Both the position numbers and the translations under genes were made by a program. A DNA stretch of 64,000 nucleotides from Neurospora tetrasperma FGSC 2508 (taxonomy: Eukaryota > Ascomycota > Sordariomycetes > Sordariales > Sordariaceae). The notes under the pieces are model-generated. The model did not search any database. It saw only the letters and a list, made by a program, of their open reading frames with translations, and was not told the DNA's origin. Positions 1-11,400 of the stretch are shown in pieces (the first letter of the stretch is position 1; each line of letters opens with the position of its first letter). The stretch covers positions 1,295,887 to 1,359,886 of the forward strand of contig NW_009799100.1 of assembly GCF_000213175.1 (NCBI RefSeq). Direction: 5' to 3'.

Positions 1-3000
1 TATATAGGTTAAAGGTAGTAAAAGATATAATAAGGATTAATATTGGATTTTATATCAAATTAATTTTAGAATAAATATACTTTTAATAAAAGTATATAAA
101 ATATATATAATATTTTAAAAAAAATAAAAGAAGGGGGAGGGGGGGTAGGAGGGGGAATTATATAAATAAAAAGTATTGTATAAATAAGGTTAAATATAAT
201 TCGTTTATTATTCTACAAATTAATTTTTAATTATTTTATAATTAAATTTTAATTAATTCCAGACCTATTCCGAACCTAATATAAATATAAATTAAATAGG
301 AATACCCGAATATTATTCCCGAACTATTACTTTTCTTTTATAGGTTAATAAACGGGTAAGGCCTTTTGAAGTTATATTATAATTATTTTACTTTCTAATA
401 TTAAATTATAAAGTAGTATTAAATTAATTGGGAATTTATTTTAATTCAATTTTCTTCCGTATAGTATTTTCTTATATTTTTTGAGGATAAATATAGTAGT
501 ACTACTATATTTTATAAAAAGGTTGTATATAGCGAGAGGGTAGAAGGCCTAAAATAAATTAAAATTAATTTTATTTTAATTTAAAATAAATTAAATATTT
601 ATATATTCAATTTTCTCTATTGTAAATAATATAATTAAAGATATTTATATAGTCTCCTTCCTAGTTATAAAATAGAAATACCTACCATTTTATTAAATAT
701 AAATAAGGATATAAAAATAATTGGTATATAATTAGTATATAGGTTATAGATAGGTTTAAGATTAATTAATAATTATTTATTTAACCTTTTTTCGGACTAT
801 TTTTAAAGTAAATTATTTTGAAGTTTGGTTGGAATATATTATCCTCTTTATAAATATAAAAAGTATCCGTATTCGTTATAATTAAAATATATTTAAGAAT
901 AGTAGGATTAATTCTAAATTAATTTAAAACGGGTCCTACCTTTATAGGAGGTATTAATAGGCTAGGGGTAGTAAGATCTATTATAAATTAATTTCGTATA
1001 AATCTTATATTAATATAGAGAAGTAAGGAATTAGGGGGGGGTAGGACTTATATTTATAGGGCGAGCCAATAAATTAGGAATAATAAAATTGGTTGTAAAT
1101 AAATTTTAAACCGGTTTAGTATTAATAATATAAAGAAGTAAAGTAAATATAATAAAATTAATTGTAAATAAGTCTTAAACCGGTCTAATATTAATAATAC
1201 AAAGAAGTAAAGTAGGGGTAATAGGATTAATTATAAATAAATCCTAAACCGGTCTAGTATTAATAATATAAGGAAATAAAGTAGGGGTAATAGAATTAAT
1301 TGTAAATAAATCCTAAACCGGTTTAATATTAGTAATATAAAGAAGTAAGGTAAATATAGTAAGATTAATTATAAATAAATTTTAAACTAGTTTAGTATTA
1401 GTAATATAAGGAGGTAAAGTAGGGGTAGTAAAATTAATTATAAATAAGCCCTAAATAGGTCTAATATTAATTTAAGGAATTAATAAATTACTTTTATAAT
1501 TATATTAAATAATTCTTATATTTCTAGAGGCGATTAATAGTTTAGGGATAGTAAAATTAAATTCTATAGGGAGAGAATCGTTTAATTAATTAGCGAATTC
1601 TAGGAAAGTATTTATTTCTTAATTTAATAGTATAAAATAACCGAATTCTTCTAAATTTAGACTATAACTAATCTTAAATTAATCTATAATTAATACTATA
1701 TTTTAATTGAAATTATATAAATAATATTAGGAAGTAACTATAATTAGAAGCGAATAGTTGTAAGGAGTATTATTATTTAATATAAATTTATAATTAGTTT
1801 TGGATTAATTTTCTATTAGTTATTAGGTCCTTAGAGGTAATATATATTCTCTATTTTTATTTTTATATCCTCTATATCCTTACTACCTATTTCTATATTT
1901 TCTATAGCTTCGTTTTCTATTCTTTTATCTCTAATTCCTATTTTCTCTTTTTCTTTTCCTTTTCTTATTACCCTCTTTTAGTTTTATCTTTCAATAATTA
2001 CTTTTTTTAACTCTTATAATACTACTTTTCGAATAAGGAAAGCCTTATAATATTTAATAAGGGAATTGTAAAAAACTATAATAAATCAATTTATAATTTA
2101 TTTATAACCTATTTAGAATTAATTCTATACCTACTACTTTATAATCTATATTAAATATAATTTTAAAAACCTTTCTAATAATTCTATTCTTATTGAGGGT
2201 ATCCCGCGAAGTAATTTTATACGGTTTACCTTCTATATTAAAATAATATTTAATATATTTAATAAATATATTTCGAAAAAAAATTATACTTATATTAATT
2301 AGTAATTAATTTTATATAAATTACTTAATAAACTTTTAATTACTTACTATATACTAATAAAGTGCCTTTCCTTTAATAAAAGTCCAATAGTATACTTTAT
2401 TAATATAAATAACCAACTTTCCGTTCTAAAATTTTTATATTAATAATCTATTAGGGATTAGTTTAGGATTAAATATAGATTAGAATTTACTTTATTAACC
2501 TTAAATAGAAGAAGACCCTTTAATTTTTTACTATTAGTACCTTTAATATAACGTTTAAAAATATTTAACTATTAGTACTTTAACGTTATAGTAGGTAGAG
2601 GTAGTAGATAGTAAGAAAGAAAAATAAAGAAAGGTTAATAAAGGAAATAGATTTTAAATTTATTTTAAATTAGTTTTAGACCGAATTTAGAAGAGTATAA
2701 CTTCTAATAATAGATAATAAAAAAATAGTAAAAAGAATAAAGAAATATCCTAGCTCGGTCGGGGATCGGTTTTAAACTTATATATATTTTATCCTGCTTA
2801 TTAAGTATAATAATTAAATAGAGACTTATTTAAGGTTAATATAATTACTTTTGTTTATTTATATATTTATTTATACTAGTAAGTTATAGTATAAAAAAGC
2901 AAATTTATAAAAGATTTGTATTGGATAGGTCTTAAACCGGTCCTAGACTAATTTAAAATTTATTATAAACCGATATATATATATATAATACGATATAAAT

Positions 3001-3150
3001 ATAGAAATTAAAGTAAGGATTCAAATTAAATAAAGTGTAAATTGTAAATTAGTTTAGAATATATTTTTAATTGGTCTACCTAGTAGGTAAGGTTACTCTT
3101 TGAATTTAAATGGTTGTTAGAGAAGTATAATAAGAATATATATTTCTATA
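1..3150. repeat. RIP-mutated AT-rich relic DNA
   Basis: This block is overwhelmingly A and T, rich in TA steps and nearly devoid of CA and TG, which is what C-to-T mutation of CpA by repeat-induced point mutation leaves on both strands. No open frame of 60 codons exists on either strand. Runs of G (for example near 130-155 and 1036) show that some GC-rich seeds survived. The original element cannot be recognised. It contains a six-copy 69-bp tandem array (listed separately). Composition returns to normal rather sharply near 3150, about 550 bp from the stop codon of the GlnRS gene, so this is probably a heterochromatic island bordering a housekeeping gene. The RIP reading is seen in composition; heterochromatin is inferred. 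Confidence 0.85.
1079..1480. repeat. Six-copy 69-bp tandem repeat inside RIP DNA
   Basis: The anchor AAACCGGTYTARTATTA, or its mutated form, recurs at exactly 69-bp spacing, with the CCGG position at 1111, 1180, 1249, 1318, 1387 and 1456 (the last two changed to CTAG and TAGG). Copies differ mainly by C/T and G/A, as expected after RIP. A weaker related stretch lies at about 976-1020, and a single look-alike of the CTTAAACCGGTC core occurs near 2931. The unit is a multiple of three (23 codons), so it could descend from a coding repeat, but no reading frame survives. Confidence 0.8.
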
Positions 3151-3157
3151 TACGTTA

Positions 3158-3226
3158 TAGCGCTCCGATCGTAGTCCGAGGTCTGTCTTAGCGCAGTCTT
3201 AGCGCTCCGATTTTAGTCCGAGGTCA
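3158..3226. repeat. Direct repeat at the RIP/normal DNA boundary
   Basis: Two near-identical 27-bp segments, TAGCGCTCCGATYGTAGTCC-like, start at about 3158 and 3200, each ending in GAGGTCWG. A shorter partial copy (TTAGCGCAGTC) lies between them. They are GC-rich and far less mutated than the flanking DNA to the left, and sit exactly where base composition changes. Confidence 0.6.
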
Positions 3227-3698
3227 GACCCATGTGTGAGGTGATCTAGGAACTCGTATGTAGCACTCGCATACGCCATTTTTGGTGGGCGACTCTCCAA
3301 CGAAGACCTCACCTCTATTACTTATCTTATTTTCAATTACCTCTTAGGTCAGTGTGACAGGGCAAGATGAGCTGTAACAACCAAAGAGGGTGTGGCCAAA
3401 GCACTAGCTAGGCACGTTTTTGAGGAGGAAGACGGGGAAAAAAGGGTAAAAAGAAAGAAGAGAACAGCATATCAGTCAGACACAAAGATATTGAAACGGC
3501 AACACACGGATAGCCAAGTAATTTTTGCAAATAAGCATTCATGATGCCATGTCATTTTCAACTCCGCTACTCCATCTGGACACCGTAAACCTAAAAAAAA
3601 AAAGAGATATCTCGGGGCCAAAATTTGCTCATACACTCATAATCATTCAATTCTATATTTTTCCGACAAATTTCTTTTCTTAATTCGCTGACAACGGC
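3227..3698. other. 3' flank of the GlnRS gene
   Basis: Normal-composition DNA between the RIP block and the GlnRS stop codon. It presumably holds the GlnRS 3' UTR and polyadenylation region (minus strand). An A-run lies near 3592-3605. No gene is visible. Confidence 0.5.
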
Positions 3699-5714
3699 TT
3701 AGTTCTTCTCCTTATCCTCCTTGAGCGAGACAATGCGGTTAAGAACGATCTTGTCATCTGTGCTTTCCTTGTCCAGGGCCTGCAAAACTATCGGTTAGTT
3801 TCAATTCAGAGATAGTGTCAGGGAAAGGGGGGAACTTACAAAGTAAGCAACACGCATAGCCTGGAAGCGGACACTCTCAGGACCGCCCTTGCCAAGCTCG
3901 CTCTCACCAGCCGCCTCAGGCCAAGGAGCGCGGCGCTTGACCTCGTCGAAGCCAGACTCGATAAGGGCATCAGGGTAGACAACCTCGCTCTCGGGGTTTA
4001 TGTCGCTCAACCAGCCGCCCTCGGCAGCAGCGGGGTTCTCCGACTTAAACAGTTGGTTGTAGACGCGAACCTCACACTTGCGAGAGCCGTCGGTGCCAAC
4101 CCACTGGATAAAGGTCTTGGGCTTCTTGGTCTCACGGTCGAAGACGGCGCGGATCTCGGTGACCTTGCCCGTGGTCTCGTCCTTGGTGAAGCTGGTGGCC
4201 TTGATGGGGAAGGGGGCCTGGAGAAGGCCGACGGTCTTGCCGGGGGCGAGGCGAAAGTAGTCCTTGGAGTCGACCTCACGGAAGTCGGAGCGGTCAATGT
4301 AAACGGTTTTGGTGAACTTGATCTTGTGGTCGCCCATAGCAGCGTTCTTGGACGAGAAAGGCACGGTGAGCTCGGAACCGTCGAACTCGTCAGCATCCTC
4401 GATCACGACGGGAACGGGGTCAAGCACGAGCATCAGGCGGGGCACGGTGCGCTCGAGGTAGCGGCGGATGGTCTGCTCAAAACGGACAATCTGGATGATG
4501 CTGTTGGAGGTGGTGACGCCGAGCTCGTTGACGAACTCGAGGATGGCGCCGGGAGGAACACCTCTGCGGCGAACGGCGATCAGCGTGTACAGACGGGGGT
4601 CGTCCCAGCCGCGGACAATCTTGCGGTCGACCAGCTCCTTGAGCTTGCGCTTGGAGAGCACGGTGCCGGACAAGCTAAGACGACCGTACTCGCGCTGCAT
4701 GGGCTCGTAGACTTCGAGAGACTTATTGAGCCACTCGTACGAGACACGGCTGAGCACGAACTCGGTGGTGCAGAGGGAGTGAGTGATGCCCTCGAAGCTA
4801 TCGCATAGACAGTGGGTGAAGTCATAGGTAGGGTAGATCTTCCACTGGCTTCCGGTCCTGTGGTGCGGCTTGTCAAGGACTCTGTAAGCGGCAAGATCCC
4901 ACATCTGGGGGTTGCCGTCGGTGATATCCTGCTTCATGCGAAGGAAAGCTTCCCTGGGCTTGTATTTCCCGTCGCGCATGTCGCGGAACTTTTGGAGGTT
5001 CTCCTCGACGGACTGCTCGGCGTGCTTGCAGCGGAAACGGGGGCTGGAGCCCTTCTCACCTCCACGCTGGAGCTTGATCTCGTCATCGTTGCAGTGGCAG
5101 ACGTAGGCCTTGTCGAGGCCAATCAGCTTTTCGGCCAGGTCGTACAGCTTCTGGAAGTTGTCGGACGAGTACGTGATCTTGTAGGGGGTGAAGCCGAGCC
5201 AGCGGACCGTGTCCTCGATGGCGGTGAAGTAGATTTCCTCCTCGGCCTCGGGGTTGGTGTCGTCGAATCGGAGGTAACAGTTGCCGCCGTGGTATTTGGC
5301 AAAGCCGAAGTTGATGGCAATGGCCTTGGCGTGGCCGATATGGAGGAAGCCGTTGGGCTCGGGAGGGAAACGGGTGAAGACGGGCTTGACGGGGCGCTCG
5401 TTGTAGACGTCGTTAAGGAAACCCTGCTTGAACATGGCCTGGGTGTCGATGGGGGCCTCTTCAGGCTTAGGGGTCTGCTTCTTGGGGGTGGCACCGTCTT
5501 GGGCAGCGGCGGTCGTAGCGGCGACGTTCTTCTTGTCGTCCTTGTTCTTCTCCTTGATGGCCTTCTTTGCGCGCTTGGCCAGACGCTTCTTGAGCTCGCC
5601 CTTGGAGACCATCTCGCCGGTCTCCTCGTCGAGAACGAGCTTGGGGGCATTGGGGTCGACGGGGGCGTCGGCCAGCTGCATCTTGGCAGCGGCATCTACG
5701 ACGGCGTCGGTCAT
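3699..5714 (-). CDS. Cytosolic glutaminyl-tRNA synthetase
   Basis: This class I aminoacyl-tRNA synthetase charges tRNA-Gln with glutamine for cytosolic translation. The gene has two exons, 5714-3840 and 3779-3699, giving 651 aa. The intron (3839-3780) has a GTAAGT donor, an AACTAAC branch site and a TGCAG acceptor. Splicing replaces a read-through tail with the lysine-rich C-terminus ending KEDKEKN. A charged, lysine-rich N-terminal extension (about residues 35-80) precedes the catalytic core. The HIGH signature is at 125-128, after the family stretch RFPPEPNGFLHIGH. The KMSKS-type loop is VLSKRK at 352-357, and a beta-barrel anticodon-binding region follows. The start at 5714 (MTDAVVDAAAK) is preferred over upstream in-frame codons, which encode only low-complexity Thr/Gln/His. 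The gene is divergent from the macrodomain gene. Confidence 0.95.
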
Positions 5715-6641
5715 GATGTGTTGGTGTGTGTGGTGTGCGGTTTGCGACTGGGTGGTGTGTGTGGTGGTGGGCTGTCGCAAAGTCTCTCAGACGTCCTCGA
5801 TATGCGATTGCGTTGCGCAGAAAAGCGGGCGGGCTCTCTGAGGTGGAGGCTAGGTATGTATATGGGAGAGGGCGACAGGACCTGCTATCGCGACGACGGG
5901 CTAGAGTCAACCGGAGAGGTTGTCGGTCGGACAGAGGATGGCTGTGCGGGCGGTGATGTGCGGTGACGGGGGTGAGTCAGGTAGCAAGACTCGAATCAAA
6001 CGGCGACAAGTTGGAACCGCCGCGATAAGTGTCTGGCAAAATTGTCGGAGATGGGCACACACGACGGGCGCCAGCGAGGGAGGGGTACGGGCCAGAACGT
6101 CCAGGAACTTACAAGGGGTTTGAGGGCGTCCCTAGCGCTGTGCCCCGCCTCAGCCCGCCCAAGCTAGAGGTACCTCTACCTAGGGGCGGTGACACGAATG
6201 GAAGATAAGGTAAGATAAGGACAGGTACTTTGGTTTAGGTATCTTTCCTGTCCTTCCTGTCGACCTTTCGTCATCCCGTCCATGGGAACATCAGCAATGT
6301 ACAAATGGAACGACCGACGAGTTCAAGTTGTTGCTCCTGTGCCAAACCATCAAGCGTTGGTTTCATAATAAAATCTAGTGAAATCGGCAAGCAAGTAACT
6401 GCACGAAATGCTTGACTCAACGGCGGCATCTCTTCAGTTGGGTTAGAATTGGTCGTGCCTTCCAGAGCTATGGCCTGTCGCGGTCATGAAAGGTGTTTAA
6501 CGTCATCGGTCCTGCCTTTCTTTTCATCTTCACTCATAAAGGAAGCTTGGCGCCCAGAAGCCCTCGGTATCGTATCTGTGTCTCAACTGAACTCACTCTT
6601 CTCCAACTTCACTATTTCCTGCACACCCAGAGACCATTCGT
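5715..6641. promoter_or_regulatory. Divergent promoter region, GlnRS / macrodomain gene
   Basis: This 0.93-kb interval separates two genes transcribed away from each other, so it must hold both promoters and 5' UTRs. The GlnRS side is rich in GT/CA repeats (5715-5770). A repeated AAGATAAGG sits near 6200-6220. Short open frames here have no protein-like composition. No TATA box is convincing. Confidence 0.5.
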
Positions 6642-7597
6642 TTGCCATTCATGTCCTCAGTTCGACTTTTGTCCCGCGTTCTCCAAGTGTCTCTACGCAA
6701 TCAAAGTCGACGTCCACTCACAACTCGATTCATTTCAGCCCGAGCCATTCCAGCCATCACAACTACAGCTGCCTCGCAAGCAACGAGAAGTATGGCGTCC
6801 TCGGCCCGCCGTGTAGAGTCCCACGAGATCCCCAGCATCCATGACCTCTACGACGAGGGCGTACTCCCCGAGGAGGGCTTCGGCGTGACAGACTCCTATA
6901 AGCAAACGCTCCCTGTTGTCGTCGACGGCGACTCCAATGCTTTCCCCACCCCATCGTCTGAGCTCAACAAGCGCATTGCCATCCACCACGGAGACATCAC
7001 CAAACTTCAGGTTGATGCCATTGTCAACGCCGCAAACAACTCCCTTCTTGGTGGCGGAGGCGTAGATGGTGCCATCCATTGTGCCGCCGGCTCCCAGCTG
7101 GTTCGCGAGTGCCGCACCAAGGGTGGATGTGACACGGGTGACGCTGTCATGACTGACGCCTATAACTTGCCTTGCAAAAAGGTCATCCACACGGTCGGTC
7201 CCGTCTATTCATCGGGGAACCACCAGGAGTGCGAGAAACTCCTCATCTCCTGCTATCTACGCTCTCTGCAGATAGCAGCAGAGGCTGGACTCACCACCAT
7301 CGCTTTCCCCGCCATCAGCACTGGCATCTACGGTTATCCGAGCAGATATGCAGCTCAAGCAGCCCTTGGTGCCATTCGTCATTTCCTGCTAGATCCCAAG
7401 ACACCGGCCACAATCACAAAGGTCATTATTGTCACTTTCGCCCACCAGGATACGCGTGCCTACCACAAATGGCTACCGTGAGTCACCCATCCCCACCTAT
7501 TTCCAATACTCCTAGTGTGAAGCCACCAAGTTCAGTGTCAGAGACGCAAGTGGGCTAACAAATTACCTCTAGGACGTACTTCCCTCCCTCAATTTGA
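6642..7597 (+). CDS. MacroD-type macrodomain protein (ADP-ribosyl hydrolase)
   Basis: MacroD-class macrodomains remove ADP-ribose from acidic residues and deacetylate O-acetyl-ADP-ribose. Exons are 6642-7477 and 7573-7597 (286 aa). The intron has a GTGAGT donor, a GCTAAC branch site and a CTCTAG acceptor, and splicing yields the family-like ending LPTYFPPSI. The macrodomain begins near residue 111. Seen motifs are [20 protein letters not shown] (124-143), GGCDTGDAV (161-169) and ISTGIYGYP, the ribose and phosphate loops. The first 50 residues are rich in Arg, Ser and Leu with almost no acidic residues, like a mitochondrial presequence. An in-frame ATG at 6792 (MASSARRVE) would give a form lacking it. 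The start at 6651 (MSSVRLL) is also possible. Confidence 0.9.
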
Positions 7598-8449
7598 AAA
7601 CCCGGGAGGAAGTTTCCCCATTCATGTCAGGGGTGGCGAACCTCCAAGCGTGCTGAAAGCGAAAGGTGAAGAGGGCAAAGTATCAATGAACTTCCAGTTC
7701 TGACGGCCAAGAGGTGCGTTGTCCCTGCTTTGACCCGCTGGTATTCGCAACAACCCTTTGCTTGCATGTTGGAGGACTATGTTCCTTTTCTCGATCCCAT
7801 AATCGTGTCATAATCGAAGAACAAAATATGGAATGGCTTCAGAAAAGCGAATCAAGAGCTGGAGGCAGTGCCAGAACAGTTCCGGACAGCAATCGGAGAG
7901 AAAATCATCTGAACGCGGATGGACGCTCAGGTGGCTCTGCAAAAGCGGCGAGTGGCTGAGGAGGAGGAGGAAATCGACAGACCTCAGTAGCTGCAATCGA
8001 CGATGAGATTGCAAAATTTGGCAAGAAGTTTGCGTCTGTATCTTAGCAAACATTTACGTCCGAGTGGATCACGAAAGCCAGTGGACGACAGTCGTTCTCA
8101 CTGCTCGGTTCGTTAAGCACTCAGCACATTTGTGGTGGTTCAAGTTGCTATCAACTGGCTCCAGCATATAATTAAATCATACAGTAGCTGACAATCACAA
8201 GCAGGAGTCGATCCGAAGATTGAAGAAAGGTTGATGTATCTAACTAAGTAACCAATCATGAAACGCAGAGTATACCACAAATCCAAACTAAATAACTGAC
8301 CCGTTCCCATTGCGCCATCCCAGGTAGTCGGCCCTCCTGATTTACATAAGACAACTTGATTCACACCCTATCCTCCATCTCTGTCCACCCGCTCCAACCT
8401 TCAAACAGCCACCCCTTTGTTTAGTCCCCATCCCCCTAAAAACCGCGAC
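7598..8449. other. Convergent intergenic region
   Basis: The macrodomain gene (+) and the large HExxH protein gene (-) both end here. The interval should contain two 3' UTRs. Small open frames at 7714-7959 and 8140-8364 show no family likeness or codon bias. Nothing else is recognised. Confidence 0.4.
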
Positions 8450-11400
8450 CTACATTATCCCGTCGTCCATATCCATATCATCATCACCTGGATTCTCCCT
8501 CTGCCCTGCTGTTTGACCCCTCTCATCACCAAAAACATCTCCCAGACCACCCCACCCGACACTTGGTTCTCCAGTATTCGCACCAGCACCCCTACCACCC
8601 TGAGCACCCCTCGGAGCGCCCGAAGCACCAGCTCTACCTCTTGGAGCATTCGGAACATTCATCTCAGCGAAAGGAGCTCTACGACGTTCATAGATCTCCA
8701 TACCTCTACGGCCAGGCGCCCCTCTAGTATCTACATTCCGCCTAGGTGCCGCAGGTGCCGCCGGTGGAGAACCACCACCACCACCACCATCACCACCGAA
8801 AAAGTTCAACCGACCCAACGGTGCAAGTAACCCCCGCATACCAGAGGTTGGAGTCCTGATTTGCGTGGGAGAATCTCTACCCCTTGGAGCGCGAAATTCA
8901 GGCGTAGAAGGGCTGCGAGCATTGCGAATGTCAGCGTCGGTGGCAGCGCGTCCGCCACTGCCCGGGCCGAGGCTGAGGCCGAAGATACTGCCGACTGCGT
9001 TGAGGAAAGAGGGCGGAGGAGTTTCGTTGGGTTGGACTTGACGACGGGGTCGACGGCCGCGGGGTCCTTCAAGAGGGGAGTGGCCGGGGGATCGGCGACG
9101 GGGACGAGGGCCTTCGATGGGGTGACGAGGAGTTTGGGAGTGCACGGGAGGAGTCTTTTGGTAGGCAGGGGGAGGGGTGCGGTAGGGGGAGCGGGAGGGG
9201 GCGCGCATGTGGGGGGTGCGGAGGGGGGATGTGCGAGCAGGGGGGTTACGTTGGGGAGTGGTGGGAGTGGTGGGAGTGGTGGTGGTGTTAGGTTGAGGGG
9301 GGATAGTGGTGTTGGGTTGAGGGGGAGCGTCCATGAAGGGGTCGGCGAGGTTAGGGTCGTTGGTTACGATACCAGTTTCGGATTCGGAAGAGGAGTAGCA
9401 AGTTGAGCAGTAGGAGGAAGAAGAAGAGGAGGAGGAATAGGAGTGGGAACGGGAATGACGATGGTGGCGGTGGTGGGTAGAGGAAGAAGGCGCTGCTTGT
9501 CTTCCTCTTCTGCCCCCTCGGTTGTCGCTGTCGCTGATCTCCATGGGATCTCCGGGGTAGCCAGTGCTGGGGCCTTCGGGGATATCAGGGCTCCTGGTGC
9601 TGCCTACGCTGTAGCTCCCTTCGGGTATCAACTCTTCGTCTTCGGAAGCACCTTCCGCACCAGCTCTTGGTGAACCACCAGATCTACCACCAGAATCACT
9701 CTTAGGGCCGCCAGACTCACCACCGGACTCGTCACTAGAACTATCACTAACATCATCATCAGACCCAGAGCTAGAAGAAGAAGTCCAAGCAGAACCGGTA
9801 GCAGAACGGGAAGCACCAGCTGCCGGGGACGAAGACGGAGCAGCAGCAGCAGCAGCAGCACCAGGAGCACGAGCGAATCTCTGTGGCGGAAGTACTTGAT
9901 TCGGGCGCAGTTGTCGCTTGTTGGCTGGTAGTTGTGGTTCATCTTCATCATCATCATCATCATCATCATCCCGTCCGCGCTTAGCGCCGGCTGCTGCTGT
10001 TGATGGACGTGATCTGATTTCCAGGTTTCCAAAGTTGTGGCCTGAAAAGGTGGTTCCTGGTCCTTCTGCCCGTGGTCTAATCTGCAAGCCTGCAAAGGCG
10101 TGTCCTGACAAGATTGCTTCCTGCTCCGGGTCATTAGCGGACATGACTCTCGTCGTTGGTCTTGGAGCCGGTGCCGATGCCAGCAGCGCCTGTGGGTAAG
10201 CTGATCTTGGTGATATTCTCGACTGGGGGCTTCGGAGGGTGAGTCGTGATAATGACAGCTCCGAGTCATAGTCGGTGCCAGGGCTTGATTGTCTCCTTGC
10301 ATTCTTCTTCTTTTGCTTCTTCCTCTTCTTCTTCATGATGTATGGTCTCACTCGTAATGTCCCTGTGCGGAGTTTGGTGCTGATTCTCCCAAAGATGACA
10401 TGGAACTTCTCCCACAGTTGACGGAACATGAGTGGCATGTTGAATAACTCTCGCTGCGCAATCTTTTGCAGGCGCTGGGACCGGGTGCGGAAGACGGTAT
10501 CCGCGATGGAGGGCATGGTCTTTGCAATCTCGTCAAATTCGCGCTGAGAGATGGTGTTCTTTTCCAGGTAAGTTCTGGTTTGTTTCAGAGATGAGAAGAG
10601 TAACGTGATGCTTGTGATACTCTCGCTGATGGACGAGAGAAGCTGGTTATCGAGAAACACGATTGACATCCAGCGGGTTATCTTGGCCGGAAGAGACAGG
10701 CTCATGATTCTGTGCACCTTGCGCCCGTAGGACTCGATCCGCTGCTGAAGCTTCCAGAGCTGAACTTGGAGGTAGCTCTTGTCGAAATCCGAAAGCTGGA
10801 GGTATTCGACCGCCATGCGCTGGGAGTGCTGGAGCTCGGCCAACACGGAGCTACAAAAGTCTTGCAAGGCGGATAGCAGCTCCTGGGTGGTAGAGCGCGC
10901 GTTGAGCTGGGTGACGCTGACTGCTGCATCTCCAGGCATACTGGACAACGCGTTGTTTCTGATCTTTTCCATGTGTGCCTTTACATCTGCGTCACGGCCA
11001 GACCACCGCTTTTTCTCCTCGTCCCAGCGGCTCTTGGTTCGCACGCCGACTAGCTCTTCGTCAACGAGATGGCCCAGGTACTCCGCCACCATCCCATATT
11101 CAGCCGCCCTGAACGCTCGCACTGCCAAGTGCAGCCATTTACCCTTGGAAAACCCGAAAGTTTCGTACCAATCCTGTTTCCTCAGTTCTGCGTCGTGCGG
11201 GACGGCAAAAGAAGGTCTTCCGGCGGTGGTGAATCTCAGGGCCCTGTGGCCGTAGATCGGAACGTTGGCGTCCCAGAAGCTCTGCTGAAATAGTCGGTGG
11301 ACGTCCCTGAGCTGAATAAGGGTTCCGACGCGTGCTGTGGGCAAGACAGCATCACGGAGGTAGTCTGCCCTGTTTTCATGGTCTTTGTGGTCGGGTGGGT

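Noticed and set aside
4053-5966. Two long plus-strand frames (251 and 384 aa) opposite GlnRS
   Set aside because: Same antisense effect of codon bias; Leu/Gly/Val/Asp-rich products without motifs.
9918-10199. Trinucleotide repeats (ATC, AGC) as possible independent microsatellite loci
   Set aside because: They encode the Asp and Ala runs of the HExxH protein's tail and are explained by that coding frame.
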